DNA from: Botryobacter ruber
GTDB lineage: Bacteria > Bacteroidota > Bacteroidia > Cytophagales > Hymenobacteraceae
Length of the DNA stretch: 64,000 bases
Direction of reading: 5' to 3'
Assembly (NCBI RefSeq): GCF_003347595.2
Contig: NZ_QCZK02000015.1
Span: 62,001-126,000 of the forward strand
A program made the position numbers and the translations under genes. Positions 36,100 to 46,689 of this stretch are shown here, in pieces. A model generated the notes under the pieces. The model was not told the DNA's origin. It saw only the letters and a program-made list of their open reading frames with translations, and searched no databases. Positions within the stretch are counted from its first letter, which is position 1. Every line of letters begins with the position of its first letter.

Positions 36100-36669
36100 T
36101 TATTTCTGTTGCCCGGTCAGTTGTTTGATCTCATCTACTGTCAGAATCTTAAACATGTCCAGCACAATAATCAGGCGCTCCCCAATTTTGGCAATTCCTT
36201 CGATATAGTTCTCATGGATATTAATATCCTGCAGGAAAGAGGGCGCTTTATCAATTTTTGAAACCGGCAGGTTCAGCGACTGCGGCACTTCCTTTACCAC
36301 TACCCCAATACTATAGTCTTTCGCTTCGATAACCAGTGTATAGGTATTCCCGAGTACATCGCCGTCATTAACTGCCGGGCGTAGGCGGAAGCGCTCTTCC
36401 AGATCCATAATCGCGATAATATCGCCGCGAATGTTGGCAACTCCCTTAATAAAGGATGGGGTACGCGGCATTTGGGTAATACTCGGTGTAACCGTTACCT
36501 CTTTTACCTGCTCAATTTTGATAGCATACTCTTCGGTGCCGAGCTTAAAAACCACCAGGTGAATGGTTTGCTCCGACGCACCGTTGGTTTTTGGAGCAGC
36601 TTCTTTTTGTGTCGCCACTGTTTCTTTAGGCTGTTCAGTAGCCGTTTCGTCAGGTTTCCCTTTGTTCAT
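36100..36669 (-). CDS. cheW: Chemotaxis coupling protein CheW
   Basis: 189 residues. A Lys/Glu/Thr-rich leader of about 35 residues precedes one CheW domain (about 38-180) with FKLGTEEYAIKIEQVKEV, TPSFIKGVANIRGDIIAIMD and GIAKIGERLIIVLDM. CheW links CheA to the receptor tip. The leader is longer than usual and low in complexity, as is the start of the receptor. It lies 15 bp after the receptor gene. Confidence 0.94.
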   Translation of the reverse strand: MNKGKPDETATEQPKETVATQKEAAPKTNGASEQTIHLVVFKLGTEEYAIKIEQVKEVTVTPSITQMPRTPSFIKGVANIRGDIIAIMDLEERFRLRPAVNDGDVLGNTYTLVIEAKDYSIGVVVKEVPQSLNLPVSKIDKAPSFLQDINIHENYIEGIAKIGERLIIVLDMFKILTVDEIKQLTGQQK

Positions 36670-36684
36670 CTGCTGTGTGCCCTC

Positions 36685-39600
36685 TTATTTTGATTTGCTA
36701 TCCGAAGACTTTGATTTGGTATCGGTATATTTCTGGTTGCCGCCAGGTATACCAGTGCCAGCGGCTGTACCCGTACCTGCTCCTGCTCTGCTGGTTTTTG
36801 CAGGGGTGCGCTGTTGTTGCCTGCGCACTGGCACGGATGCGAGCCGGGTGTTTTTGGTACTGTTAAACACCTGGTTTCCGTCGATCAGCTTAAAGGCAGA
36901 GATACTGATCTGCAGATCTGCAGCAATATCGTTCAGGTTCTGCGAAGAAGACGTAAGTTCCTGCATGGAAGTGGAAAGCTGCTTGGCCGTACCGGCCACC
37001 TGCTGCGTGGCAGAGGCTGTCTGCTCGGCAATGGCCACCACTTCCTCCACATACTTCACCACATCGCCGATACTGGACTTCTGCACCTCGGTAGCTGTTA
37101 AGATATCCTGCGTGGAGCGAAGGGTCTCGCCGCTGGTGGCGGCAATGTTCTTAAAGGCGCCGGAAGCTTCGAAGGTTGCATTCTTTCCTTTTAATACGCG
37201 GCCTTCCATCGTGGAAATCGCTGTAGCGGCAGAAGCGGTATCTTTTTTAACGTCATCTACAAGGGTGGCAATTTCGCTGGCAGACTTACGGGAGCCTTCG
37301 GCAAGTTTCCGGATTTCTTCGGCTACCACGGCAAAGCCTCGTCCTGCCTCCCCTGCCCTGGCTGCCTCAATGGCCGCATTCAGTGCCAGCAGGTTCGTCT
37401 GCGATGCGATGTCGGTAATCACGCCCAGCGATTTGGATATTTCCTGTGAGCGTGTGCTCAGTACTTCGATGGTTTTGGCCGTAAGGGCAGCCGAGCTGGA
37501 GATCTCTTCCATGTTTTTCACCACCTCAGCCACGGTTTTCAGCCCCAACTGCGAGGTTTCCTCACCCAGCAAGGCCGCTTTGTTCACTACTTCGGCCCGG
37601 TTCGCTGTCTCTTTCGTGCCTTTCATGATCTCCTCGATCAGTTTAAAAGCTTGGTCAGTTTTAAGAGCCTGGTTCTGGGCACCCTCCGCCATCTGCTGCA
37701 TGGCCAGGGCCACATCCAGGGTGATCCGGTTCATTTCAAGCCCTTTATCAGCCATTTCTTCCGAAGAAGACCCTACTACCAGCGACGAATCGTTTATTTC
37801 GCCTAGCAGGGCATTCAGGTTATCCACGGCTAAGTTCAGCGCATTGGCCATGTCCATGATATCACCGGCGGTCTGCGCCTCTACCCGCTGCGTCAGGTCA
37901 CCTTCGGAGATGGCCCGCACGACGCGCGACACATCCAGCATCGGCGCCACAATAGATTCGAGCAGATCGTTGAGGGTATCAACCAGTTCTTTCCAGCTGC
38001 CGCCAACACCTTGCAGGGTAGCGCGTTCGGTTAGTTTTCCTTCCACACCGGCCACTCTTGCCACACGGCTAACTTCACCCGCCAGGCGGTTCAGGTCGAC
38101 CACCATGGAGTTGATGGTATCGGCCAGTTCGGCCACTTCGCCTCTAGCTTCGAGTGTCAGTTTCTGCGTCAGGTCACCTTTGGATACGGCTGTTACCACC
38201 CGCACGATCCCGCGTACCTGTGTGGTCAGGTTGGAGGCCATGGTGTTTACGTTATCGGTCAGCGCTTTCCAGACACCGGCTACGTTTGGCACGTTGGCCT
38301 GACCGCCCAGTTTTCCTTCTGTACCTACCTCCAAAGCCACACGTGTTACCTCACCTGCAAATATGTTGAGGGAGTCCACCATGCGGTTGATGTTTTCTTT
38401 CAGATCGGCCAGCTCGCCCTTCACATCCACCGACACCTTCTGGCTCAGGTCGCCGCGGGCAACCGCTGTGGCTACTTTGGCAATGTCGCGCACCTGACTG
38501 GTCAGGTTGCTGGCCATGGTGTTCACGTTGTCGGTCAATTCTTTCCAGGTACCGCGTACTTTCGGTACATTGGCCTGGCCGCCCAGTCTTCCTTCCGTAC
38601 CCACTTCACGGGCCACACGGGTTACCTCGTCGGCAAAGATGTTGAGCGAGTCCACCATCTGGTTCAGGTTCTCCTTCAGGTCCAGGATTTCGCCACGAGC
38701 TTCTACCGTAATTTTCTGGCTCAGGTCGCCTTTCGCCACCGCGGTAGCTACTTTGGCGATATCGCGCACCTGCGAGGTCAGGTTGCTGGCCATGATGTTT
38801 ACGTTGTCGGTTAGTTCTTTCCAGGTTCCGCCTACGTTCGGCACGTTGGCCTGGCCACCCAGTTTACCCTCGGTACCTACCTCACGTGCCACCCGGGTTA
38901 CCTCGTCACCAAATATGTTCAGGGAGTCCACCATGAAGTTGATGTACTCCTTCAATTCTGCAATTTCGCCACGCACATCCACCGTCACTTTCTGCGTCAG
39001 GTCGCCTTTCGCTACAGCAGTTGCCACTTTCACGATACCGCGCACCTGCGTGGTCAGGTTCGAGGCCATGGTATTTACATTGTCGGTCAGCGCTTTCCAG
39101 ACGCCGGCCACGTTCGGCACGTTGGCCTGGCCGCCCAGTTTTCCTTCTGTACCTACCTCCAGCGCCACACGTGTTACCTCACCTGCAAATATGTTGAGCG
39201 AGTCCACCATGCGGTTGATGTTTTCCTTCAGATCGGCCAGTTCGCCTTTCACATCTACCGACACCTTCTGGCTCAGGTCACCGCGTGCAACAGCAGTGGC
39301 TACATTCGCGATGTCGCGCACCTGACTGGTCAGGTTGCTGGCCATGGTATTTACATTGTCGGTGAGGTCTTTCCAAACCCCGCCTACATTTGGCACCGTT
39401 GCCTGGCCGCCCAGTTTACCCTCGGTACCTACTTCACGCGCCACACGGGTTACCTCGTCGGCAAAGATGTTGAGCGAGTCCACCATTTGGTTCAGGTTCT
39501 CCTTCAGGTCAGCCAGCTCGCCTTTTACATTCACGGTTATTTTCTGGCTCAAGTCGCCTTTTGCTACCGCAGTGGCTACATTCGCAATGTCACGCACCTG

Positions 39601-41319
39601 CGAGGTGAGGTTGCTGGCCATGTAGTTCACGTTGTCGGTGAGTTCCTTCCAGATACCGGCTACGTTTGGCACGTTGGCCTGGCCACCCAGAATACCTTCG
39701 GTACCTACCTCGCGTGCCACACGGGTTACTTCCGCACCAAACACGTTCAGCCTGTCCACCATCGCGTTCAGGATATCTTTCAGGTCACCGAGTTCTCCCT
39801 TCACATCCACCGACACCTTCTGCGTCAGGTCGCCTTTGGCCACCGCAGTTGCCACGTTGGCGATGTCGCGAACCTGGCTGGTCAGGTTGCCTGCCATCAG
39901 GTTTACATTATCGGTCAGTTCTTTCCAGGTTCCCTCTACTTTAGGCACTGATGCCTGGCCACCCAGTTTACCTTCGGTACCTACTTCGCGTGCCACCCTT
40001 GTTACCTCACCGGCAAAAACGTTGAGCGAGTCCACCATCTGGTTGATGATGTCTTTCAGTTCGGCCATTTCGCCTTTCACATTCACCGTGATCTTCTGCG
40101 TCAGGTCGCCTTTGGCCACGGCAGTTGATACGTTGGCGATGTCGCGCATCTGCGAGGTCAGGTTGCTGGCCATGGTGTTCACATTATCTGTCAGGTCTTT
40201 CCACACACCGCCTACGTTCGGCACTTTGGCCTGACCGCCCAATCTACCCTCGGTACCCACTTCACGGGCCACACGGGTTACCTCATCAGCGAAGATGTTG
40301 AGCGAGTCCACCATCTGGTTTACGTTGTCCTTGAGTTGGGCAAACTCCCCGCGCACATCCACCGACACTTTCTGGCTCAGGTTACCTTTCGCCACGGCAG
40401 TTGCCACGTTGGCAATGTCGCGCACCTGCAGCGTCAGGTTACTGGCCATGGTGTTCACATTATCTGTCAGGTCTTTCCAGACACCGGCCACGTTTGGCAC
40501 CGACGCCTGGCCGCCAAGTTTTCCTTCTGTACCTACCTCCAAAGCCACACGTGTTACCTCACCTGCAAACAGGTTCAGGTTATCGATGGTGCGGTTAATG
40601 GTTTCGGCCATCACCTTAAAGTCGCCGGATACCGGAATCTGGAACGTTTCGTCGAGGTTGCCACGCGAGATGTTCTTCAGTACTTTTCCAACCTCAAGTA
40701 CCGGAACAGCAATGGAATCAACCAGGCCGTTGATGTTATTGATCATGTCTTTCCAGAAGCCGGAAGCATTCTCGGCAGAGGCACGTGCTTTCAGGTTACC
40801 TTCTACTCCGGCTACTTTCGAGATACGCGACACCTCGCCACCTACACCACCGATCATTTCCACCATCGAGTTATAGGCTTCGGCAATTTCCGCGAAAATA
40901 TCGTTGTTCTGTTTGGTGAGGCGCACCGAGATATCGCCCTTTTTAAAGGCATCGAGCGCGTACAACACTTTGTTCAGCTGCTCATTTATGTAGGCATTCT
41001 CAGGTAGTTCTATTATTTCGTCGGTTTCAGCCTTTCCGTTGCCATTGGCGCCGCCATTTATTTTCCCATTCCCTTTTTTACCGTTACCTCCTTTTTTGGG
41101 AGCACTTTCTGCCGTCACGGCTTTGTTATCGGGTGCCCGGAGAGGAGCGGCGGCCTCCGCAACAGGTGCATCGGCTTTTCTGGCTGGTGCGTCACCCACA
41201 GTAGTAGAGGCAGTTTTGGTTTCCTGCTTCGCAGTGGCAGCAGGTTTGGTTTCGGTTTTGGCTTCTGCATCACTAATGAGCTTGTCTTTGCTCATCTTCA
41301 AATTTTTACCTAGGGCCAT
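36685..41319 (-). CDS. Cytoplasmic methyl-accepting chemotaxis receptor with a long poly-HAMP array
   Basis: 1544 residues without signal peptide or membrane helix, so probably cytosolic. About 95 Ala/Lys/Gly-rich residues are followed by a HAMP array (about 105-1160) with 12 AVAxGDLxQK-type units at a period of 92 residues, alternating with GGQAxVPxVxGxWKxLTDNV units. This resembles the poly-HAMP region of fungal Nik1-type kinases. The signalling domain (about 1170-1490) has the hairpin tip [20 protein letters not shown]. There is no C-terminal CheR/CheB docking pentapeptide; the tail is Ser/Lys/Gly-rich. It is the only receptor here and sits between parA and cheW. The signal sensed is unknown. 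Confidence 0.93.
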   Translation of the reverse strand: MALGKNLKMSKDKLISDAEAKTETKPAATAKQETKTASTTVGDAPARKADAPVAEAAAPLRAPDNKAVTAESAPKKGGNGKKGNGKINGGANGNGKAETDEIIELPENAYINEQLNKVLYALDAFKKGDISVRLTKQNNDIFAEIAEAYNSMVEMIGGVGGEVSRISKVAGVEGNLKARASAENASGFWKDMINNINGLVDSIAVPVLEVGKVLKNISRGNLDETFQIPVSGDFKVMAETINRTIDNLNLFAGEVTRVALEVGTEGKLGGQASVPNVAGVWKDLTDNVNTMASNLTLQVRDIANVATAVAKGNLSQKVSVDVRGEFAQLKDNVNQMVDSLNIFADEVTRVAREVGTEGRLGGQAKVPNVGGVWKDLTDNVNTMASNLTSQMRDIANVSTAVAKGDLTQKITVNVKGEMAELKDIINQMVDSLNVFAGEVTRVAREVGTEGKLGGQASVPKVEGTWKELTDNVNLMAGNLTSQVRDIANVATAVAKGDLTQKVSVDVKGELGDLKDILNAMVDRLNVFGAEVTRVAREVGTEGILGGQANVPNVAGIWKELTDNVNYMASNLTSQVRDIANVATAVAKGDLSQKITVNVKGELADLKENLNQMVDSLNIFADEVTRVAREVGTEGKLGGQATVPNVGGVWKDLTDNVNTMASNLTSQVRDIANVATAVARGDLSQKVSVDVKGELADLKENINRMVDSLNIFAGEVTRVALEVGTEGKLGGQANVPNVAGVWKALTDNVNTMASNLTTQVRGIVKVATAVAKGDLTQKVTVDVRGEIAELKEYINFMVDSLNIFGDEVTRVAREVGTEGKLGGQANVPNVGGTWKELTDNVNIMASNLTSQVRDIAKVATAVAKGDLSQKITVEARGEILDLKENLNQMVDSLNIFADEVTRVAREVGTEGRLGGQANVPKVRGTWKELTDNVNTMASNLTSQVRDIAKVATAVARGDLSQKVSVDVKGELADLKENINRMVDSLNIFAGEVTRVALEVGTEGKLGGQANVPNVAGVWKALTDNVNTMASNLTTQVRGIVRVVTAVSKGDLTQKLTLEARGEVAELADTINSMVVDLNRLAGEVSRVARVAGVEGKLTERATLQGVGGSWKELVDTLNDLLESIVAPMLDVSRVVRAISEGDLTQRVEAQTAGDIMDMANALNLAVDNLNALLGEINDSSLVVGSSSEEMADKGLEMNRITLDVALAMQQMAEGAQNQALKTDQAFKLIEEIMKGTKETANRAEVVNKAALLGEETSQLGLKTVAEVVKNMEEISSSAALTAKTIEVLSTRSQEISKSLGVITDIASQTNLLALNAAIEAARAGEAGRGFAVVAEEIRKLAEGSRKSASEIATLVDDVKKDTASAATAISTMEGRVLKGKNATFEASGAFKNIAATSGETLRSTQDILTATEVQKSSIGDVVKYVEEVVAIAEQTASATQQVAGTAKQLSTSMQELTSSSQNLNDIAADLQISISAFKLIDGNQVFNSTKNTRLASVPVRRQQQRTPAKTSRAGAGTGTAAGTGIPGGNQKYTDTKSKSSDSKSK

Positions 41320-41465
41320 AGTAAGTCTGGTTGGAAAATTTTTCTATCAAAATCGGGTAAAACAGCAGTACAAATGCCATGGGCGCTGCGGTTTCGAAAA
41401 CCCAATTACTGGCAATCTAACTAATTTTAGTTTAAGTTGAAAATACAGGAAAAAGCCGGCCTGTC

Positions 41466-42212
41466 TTATGTTTGCATAAATTCCTCAGCCAAAGCGCGAT
41501 AATCTTTTGCTCCGTACGACGAGGCATCATAATCCAGGATGCTCCGGCCAAAGGATGGCGCTTCGGCCAGTTTTACATTCAACCGGATGTGGGTGTCGAA
41601 TATTTTCTCCTTCACGCTCCCGCGCAGGTATTCCAGTACCTCCTGGCTCAGCTTCCGCCGCACATCAAACATCACAACTACGATACCTTTAATTTTAAGT
41701 TTCGGATTGAGTGTTTTTTTTACCTTTCCCACCGTATTCATGATCTGGTCCAGCCCCTGGAGCGTGAGTACTTCCATCTGCAGCGGGATGAGCACCTGCT
41801 GGGCAGCCGTAAGCGCATTGAGCGTCAGTACCGACAGCGAAGGCGGGCAATCGATAAGCACGTAATCGAAGTCTTTGGCTTCGGCCAGAATATTTTTCAG
41901 AAAACTTTCCCTTTCCGGCTGCGACACCAGCGATATCTCGATGTCTACCAGCTCGTTTGAGCCAGGCGCTATCCACAAACCGTCCTTTTCTACCAGAACG
42001 TCGCTGATCGAATTGCTTCCCAGGAAAACATCTGCCAGCGAGGGTTCTGCATTGGTAATGGCTAACGAATACGAGAGGTTACTTTGCGGGTCCAGGTCGA
42101 GCAGGAGTACTTTTTTACCGAGTTTGCTTAAAGCGCTGCCCAGGTTAATAGTAGTTGTTGTTTTACCTGTACCGCCTTTCTGGTTGATTACGGCTACAAC
42201 GGTTGGTTTCAT
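41466..42212 (-). CDS. ParA-family ATPase associated with the chemotaxis cluster
   Basis: 248 residues. The deviant Walker A box KGGTGKTT is at residues 12-19, Walker A' in LLLDLDPQSN, and Walker B in VLIDCPPSLS. The sequence is close to Soj/ParA, but no parB or parS-like site is near. It is upstream of, and on the same strand as, the cytosolic receptor, 146 bp away. In other bacteria ParA-like proteins at such loci (PpfA, ParC) position chemosensory arrays, and that role is my inference here. A chromosome-partition role is the alternative. Confidence 0.88.
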   Translation of the reverse strand: MKPTVVAVINQKGGTGKTTTTINLGSALSKLGKKVLLLDLDPQSNLSYSLAITNAEPSLADVFLGSNSISDVLVEKDGLWIAPGSNELVDIEISLVSQPERESFLKNILAEAKDFDYVLIDCPPSLSVLTLNALTAAQQVLIPLQMEVLTLQGLDQIMNTVGKVKKTLNPKLKIKGIVVVMFDVRRKLSQEVLEYLRGSVKEKIFDTHIRLNVKLAEAPSFGRSILDYDASSYGAKDYRALAEEFMQT

Positions 42213-42358
42213 ATATGATATAATGTGCTAATTTATAATTCCTGGTGTTTCAACTGTTATAGGGTTGTAAACCAAGAGAATAATCTAACTGAATGGTGAA
42301 TGGTAAATAGCTGGCTTAACTGGCTATGCAGTAATACTCAACCAGCCATTACTATATG

Positions 42359-42426
42359 AGAGCATGTTTAAGTTTCGTTTTTGCAAGCGGAAATTGTTCG
42401 GGAAGGACGGAATTTAAACATGCTCT
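42359..42426. mobile_element. 68-bp MITE-like element, internally deleted form
   Basis: The ends are inverted: AGAGCATGTTTAA at the left and TTTAAACATGCTCT at the right. The first 48 nt match, inverted, the right end of the 163-bp element at 63101-63263, and the last 20 nt match its left end, so this copy lacks the middle. It lies in the parA/sixA intergenic gap. Confidence 0.75.
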
Positions 42427-42483
42427 AAAGGCTAAACTTAGCTACAAAAAAGAAACTATTCAACAAGATAGTTATTTTGCGAT

Positions 42484-42969
42484 TCAACTGGTAGTCCTTT
42501 GCACAATTTCCCCTTCGGTAATGTAAATGTCTGTCCAGGAAGAGAGGTCTACAGCTACTGCTACTGCCTCGGCGGGTTCGAGGTACGGAATACGTTTCCC
42601 GCTCAGGTGCCGGACCAGCTGCGTTACCCCCGGGTTGTGCGCCACCAGCAACACCGCTTTCACCTTATCCGGCAGCTCGCTTAAGGCCTGCATCAGCTGT
42701 GGTTCGCGCCCATTATAAAGCTCCGGCTCATACTTTATCTCCTCGTGCGCGTAATACACTTTATCAGCCAAAATCTGGGTGGTGGCGCGGGTGCGATTTG
42801 CCGGACTTGCCAGGATCAGGTCTACTTTGGAAAAATGATCTCTGATCCAATGGCCTGTCTGGTGCGCCTGTAAAATACCGTCCTGGGTTAGCTCCCTTTC
42901 AAAATCGGGCTGGAAAGGATATGGATCTTCTGTTTCGGCATGCCGGCAGATGAGTATGTGTCTTTGCAT
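42484..42969 (-). CDS. sixA: SixA-type histidine phosphatase
   Basis: 161 residues, the small branch of the histidine phosphatase superfamily. The catalytic motif reads ICRHAETE (RHA instead of RHG), with the second His in VLLVAHNPGVTQL. SixA acts on phosphohistidine in phosphotransfer proteins in E. coli; the substrate here is not known. The gene is transcribed leftward and separated from parA by 271 bp that hold a MITE-like element. It is divergent from topA. Confidence 0.88.
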   Translation of the reverse strand: MQRHILICRHAETEDPYPFQPDFERELTQDGILQAHQTGHWIRDHFSKVDLILASPANRTRATTQILADKVYYAHEEIKYEPELYNGREPQLMQALSELPDKVKAVLLVAHNPGVTQLVRHLSGKRIPYLEPAEAVAVAVDLSSWTDIYITEGEIVQRTTS

Positions 42970-43138
42970 AGAATTGGCAAATGGTGCGAATAGGTTGTAA
43001 TATTAAAGCCCGAAACATGACGCCGGTGCATGTCCGTGGCCACTCAGGAACAAATGTTATACGGATGTGTTTGTTTTTGTTGAAAAAAATATTTGAACTT
43101 TATGCAAATTTTGGCTTCGCTGCCAACAAATATAACGG

Positions 43139-45607
43139 ATGATAAAAAACTTAGTAATAGTAGAGTCGCCTGCCAAGGCGAAAACAATTGAAGGTTACCT
43201 GGGGAAAGACTTTGTCGTAAAGTCCAGCTTCGGACACGTACGCGATCTGCCCAAAGATAACAATGCCATTGACATTGAGCATGGATTTAAGCCTACGTAT
43301 GTCATATCAAGCGACAAAAAAGAGGTAGTATCCCAGCTAAAAAAACTGGCCAAGGAAGCCGAAATGGTGTGGCTGGCATCGGACGATGACCGCGAGGGAG
43401 AAGCAATTTCCTGGCACCTGACCGAAGCGCTGGACCTGAATAATCAGAAAATCAGGCGCATTGTGTTCCGGGAGATTACCAAGAACGCTATCCTCAACGC
43501 CATCAGTTCGCCCCGCGGCATCGATATGGACCTGGTAAATGCCCAGCAGGCCCGCCGTATCCTCGACCGGTTGGTGGGTTTTGAGCTGTCGCCGGTGCTC
43601 TGGAAAAAGATCAAGACCGGCCTTTCGGCTGGTCGTGTGCAGTCGGTGGCGGTACGGCTGGTGGTAGAGCGCGAGCGGGAGATTGAGCGTTTTAAAGCCG
43701 AATCGTCTTTCCGGGTAACAGCAAAATTCGATGTGCAGGGCAAAACCCTGGAGGCCGAACTGCCAGCCAAATTCAAGACAGAGGAAGAAGCCCAGGCTTT
43801 CCTGCAGCACTGCATCGGCGCCGACTACACCATCGAGAACCTGGAGACCAAACCGCTGAAGCGAAGCCCGGCGCCACCGTTCACCACCTCCACGCTACAG
43901 CAGGAAGCCAGCCGCAAGCTTTACTTTTCGGTAGCACAAACCATGACGATAGCCCAGCGCCTGTACGAAGCCGGTAAAATATCCTACATGCGTACCGACT
44001 CCGTAAATCTTTCGGAAGATGCCATACAGGCTGCCGCAGGCGCCATCAAGAACTCCTTCGGGGAGCGTTTTGTAAAAACCCGTCGGTTCAAAACCAAATC
44101 GCAGGGAGCACAGGAAGCGCACGAAGCCATCCGCCCCACCGACTTCTCGGCGCTGGAAGGCAGCACCGACCGTAACGAGCAACGCCTCTACGAATTGATT
44201 TGGAAAAGGGCCATTGCCTCGCAAATGGCGGAGGCCGAAATAGAAAAAACCACCGCCACCATTGGCATCGGCTTTCAAAACGGGCAAGGTGGAGCAAACG
44301 ACAAACTGGTTGCCACCGGGGAGGTGATCAAGTTCGAGGGTTTCCTGAAAGTGTACATCGAATCGAAAGACGATGAAGAAGCAGAGGGTGCCGACGAGGA
44401 TGTAAAAGGCATGCTGCCTCCGATAAGCGTAGGCCAAAAACTGCAACTGCGCCAGATGGTAGCAGCGCAGCGTTTTACGCGTCCAGCCCCCCGCTACACC
44501 GAGGCAAGCCTGGTGAAGAAACTCGAGGAAATGGGGATCGGAAGGCCATCTACCTACGCGCCAACCATCTCTACAGTACAAAAGCGTGGCTATGTAGAAA
44601 AAGACAGCCGCGAAGGAAAAGAGCGAAAACTACAGGTGCTTACCCTGCAGAACGACCAGATTTCAACTCAGACTAAAACGGAGGTAACAGGCGCCGAGAA
44701 AAACAAGCTCTTCCCCACCGACACCGCCATGGTGGTTAATGATTTCCTGATAGAGCACTTCCCGAATGTGATCGACTATTCCTTTACGGCCCGGGTGGAG
44801 GCTGAATTCGACGAAATAGCTCATGGGCAGAAAGAGTGGGAAAAGATGCTGGATAACTTTTACAAAACGTTCCACCAGCGCATCGAATCGAGCGAGAGCA
44901 TTAACCGGGCGGATGTTTCCGGGGCACGCGAACTGGGCAAAGACCCTGTCACCGGCAAAACCATTCTGGCCAAATTAGGCCGCTTTGGCCCGTATGTGCA
45001 GTTGGGAGAAGAGAACCCCGAAACAGGCGAAAAACCGGTGTATGCGAGCCTGCGCAAAGGCCAGTTCATCGAGAGCCTGACGCTGGAAGATGCCCTGGAG
45101 CTCTTTAAACTGCCCCGCATTGTGGGCATGTATGAAGACAAGGAAATGAAAGCAGCCATTGGCCGTTTCGGACCCTACATCAGCCACAACAGCAAGTTCT
45201 TTTCGCTGCCAAAAACACTCGACCCGATGACGGTGACCGCTGAAGAAGCGATCGCTTTGATAGAAGCCAAGCGCAAAGCCGATGCCGAGAAACTGATCAA
45301 GTCGTTCCCGGAAAACCCGGATGTGCAGGTGCTCAATGGCCGGTTTGGACCCTATATTTCTGCGGGCAAAAAGAATGTCAAGATTCCGAAAGACAAAGAT
45401 CCGAAAGACCTCACGCTGGAGGAATGCCTGGCTTTAGCCGAAGCCGCACCCGAGAAAAAAGGACGCTTTGGCGCTAAAAAGAAAGAACCGGAAGCAGAGA
45501 AAAAAGCGCCGGCAGCTAAGAAGGCCGCTGCTAAAAAACCGGCTGCAACTAAAAAAGACACCACCAAAAAAGCAGCTGCTACCAAAAAGTCAGCTCCAAA
45601 AAAATAA
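43139..45607 (+). CDS. topA: DNA topoisomerase I (type IA)
   Basis: 822 residues. The Toprim domain (VESPAKAKTIEGYLG and DDDREGEAISWH) leads into the cleavage region with the active-site Tyr283 in GKISYMRTDS. The C-terminus has no zinc-finger cysteines. Instead it has three GRFGPY(V/I) repeats (LGRFGPYVQLG, IGRFGPYISHN, NGRFGPYISAG) and a Lys/Ala-rich tail of about 45 residues, as is usual in Bacteroidota. It relaxes negative supercoils. It is monocistronic, with a terminator 33 bp after the stop. Confidence 0.97.
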   Translation: MIKNLVIVESPAKAKTIEGYLGKDFVVKSSFGHVRDLPKDNNAIDIEHGFKPTYVISSDKKEVVSQLKKLAKEAEMVWLASDDDREGEAISWHLTEALDLNNQKIRRIVFREITKNAILNAISSPRGIDMDLVNAQQARRILDRLVGFELSPVLWKKIKTGLSAGRVQSVAVRLVVEREREIERFKAESSFRVTAKFDVQGKTLEAELPAKFKTEEEAQAFLQHCIGADYTIENLETKPLKRSPAPPFTTSTLQQEASRKLYFSVAQTMTIAQRLYEAGKISYMRTDSVNLSEDAIQAAAGAIKNSFGERFVKTRRFKTKSQGAQEAHEAIRPTDFSALEGSTDRNEQRLYELIWKRAIASQMAEAEIEKTTATIGIGFQNGQGGANDKLVATGEVIKFEGFLKVYIESKDDEEAEGADEDVKGMLPPISVGQKLQLRQMVAAQRFTRPAPRYTEASLVKKLEEMGIGRPSTYAPTISTVQKRGYVEKDSREGKERKLQVLTLQNDQISTQTKTEVTGAEKNKLFPTDTAMVVNDFLIEHFPNVIDYSFTARVEAEFDEIAHGQKEWEKMLDNFYKTFHQRIESSESINRADVSGARELGKDPVTGKTILAKLGRFGPYVQLGEENPETGEKPVYASLRKGQFIESLTLEDALELFKLPRIVGMYEDKEMKAAIGRFGPYISHNSKFFSLPKTLDPMTVTAEEAIALIEAKRKADAEKLIKSFPENPDVQVLNGRFGPYISAGKKNVKIPKDKDPKDLTLEECLALAEAAPEKKGRFGAKKKEPEAEKKAPAAKKAAAKKPAATKKDTTKKAAATKKSAPKK

Positions 45608-45640
45608 GACTTCCTGAATGCAGGAAGAGCCGAAACAAAG

Positions 45641-45671
45641 AGAGCCGTCCCGAAAAAGGATGGCTCTTTTT
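45641..45671 (+). terminator. Rho-independent terminator of topA
   Basis: AGAGCCGTCC (45641-45650) pairs with GGATGGCTCT (45658-45667) with one G-T wobble or mismatch, followed by a T-run. Confidence 0.85.
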
Positions 45672-45682
45672 GCTTCTGGTGA

Positions 45683-45715
45683 GGAGCAGAGGCTGTGGTG
45701 GCAGGCGCAGCAGAA
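45683..45715 (+). repeat. REP-like dispersed repeat, copy 11
   Basis: Full forward copy beginning GGAGCAGAGGCTGTGGTGGC, 12 bp after the topA terminator. Confidence 0.88.
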
Positions 45716-45765
45716 TAGAAAGCAGTCGGAATAAAATTCCAGACTTCCCTTGTTCGTTAATTTTG

Positions 45766-45773
45766 TATCTTTG
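45766..45773 (+). promoter_or_regulatory. Bacteroidota-type -7 box upstream of the Rpn nuclease gene
   Basis: TATCTTTG matches TAnnTTTG and lies 18 bp before the ATG, giving a very short leader. Confidence 0.55.
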
Positions 45774-45791
45774 GCTTAGACGACACGCACC

Positions 45792-46685
45792 ATGGCAGAA
45801 TTTGCAGAGAGATATATAAACCCGTTTACCGATTACGGTTTCAAAAAGCTGTTTGGTGAGGAGCCCAACAAAGACCTCCTTCTTGATTTCCTGAACGAGT
45901 TGCTAAAGGAAGAGCAGGGACAAATTGTTGCGCTGACATATATGAAAAATGAGAACCTGGGAACTTCGGAACTGGACAGGAAAGCTATTTTTGACATCTA
46001 CTGCGAGAATGAACGAGGCGAAAAATTCATTGTGGAGCTCCAGAAAACGAAGCAAAACTTTTTCAAAGACAGAACCGTCTACTACTCCACTTTTCCTATA
46101 CGCGAACAAGCCAAACGAACCGACTGGAACTACGAGTTAAAAGCTGTCTATACGATCGCAATTCTTGACTTTGTATTTGATGAAGACAAGCACGAGCCGC
46201 AGAAATACCGGTACGATGTAAAGCTGACTGACATCGAAACAAAAAAAGTGTTTTATGACAAGCTTACCTTCATTTACCTGGAGATGCCCAAATTTAACAA
46301 GACACTGGAAGAACTGGAAACACGTTTCGACAAGTGGCTCTACGTTATCCGCAACCTCAACAGGCTCAACAGAATTCCTGATAAACTGCGGGAACGTGTA
46401 TTCGAAAAATTATTTGAAACAGCTGAAATAGCTCGCTTTACTCCGGACCAGGTTCAATCTTACGAGGACAGTCTTAAATACTACCGTGACCTGAAAAACT
46501 CTCTGGACACAGCACGGGAAGAAGGAAGAGAAGAAGGTAGAGAAGAAGGTAGAGAAGAAGGACGTGAAGAAGAAAAACACGAAATCGCCAGAAAAGCGCT
46601 GATGCTGGGCTTGCCAGTTAACGATATCATAAACCTTACCGGCTTGAGCAAAGAAACTATCGAGCAATTAAAGTCAGACAACTAA
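45792..46685 (+). CDS. Rpn-family PD-(D/E)XK nuclease / putative transposase
   Basis: 297 residues. The N-terminus YINPFTDYGFKKLFGEE is the family signature. The nuclease site is visible as KAIFDIYCENERG followed by FIVELQ (D...ExQ). Relatives (RpnA, PDDEXK_2) are DNA endonucleases that promote RecA-independent recombination, and they are often mislabelled as transposases. Near residues 238-260 an in-frame 12-nt repeat encodes tandem EEGR units in a coiled coil, a length-variable hinge typical of Rpn genes. The last 35 residues resemble a small helix-turn-helix (LMLGLPVNDIINLTGLSKET). The sirtuin gene starts 4 bp later. Confidence 0.87.
   Translation: MAEFAERYINPFTDYGFKKLFGEEPNKDLLLDFLNELLKEEQGQIVALTYMKNENLGTSELDRKAIFDIYCENERGEKFIVELQKTKQNFFKDRTVYYSTFPIREQAKRTDWNYELKAVYTIAILDFVFDEDKHEPQKYRYDVKLTDIETKKVFYDKLTFIYLEMPKFNKTLEELETRFDKWLYVIRNLNRLNRIPDKLRERVFEKLFETAEIARFTPDQVQSYEDSLKYYRDLKNSLDTAREEGREEGREEGREEGREEEKHEIARKALMLGLPVNDIINLTGLSKETIEQLKSDN
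46510..46566 (+). repeat. In-frame 12-nt tandem repeat in the Rpn gene
   Basis: Four to five units of GAAGAAGGTAGA with point changes, coding for repeated EEGR. Such tracts are prone to change in unit number without breaking the frame. Confidence 0.85.
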
Positions 46686-46689
46686 CCTT

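Noticed and set aside
36563..38302. Long open frame of 579 codons on the plus strand across the receptor gene
   Set aside because: It is the antisense of a strongly periodic HAMP-coding gene. The product is Ser/Thr/Val-rich without family motifs and repeats with the same 92-residue period.
41466..42212. parA as part of a chromosome origin or plasmid partition locus
   Set aside because: No parB, no parS-like repeats and no replication gene are nearby, while chemotaxis genes follow directly.
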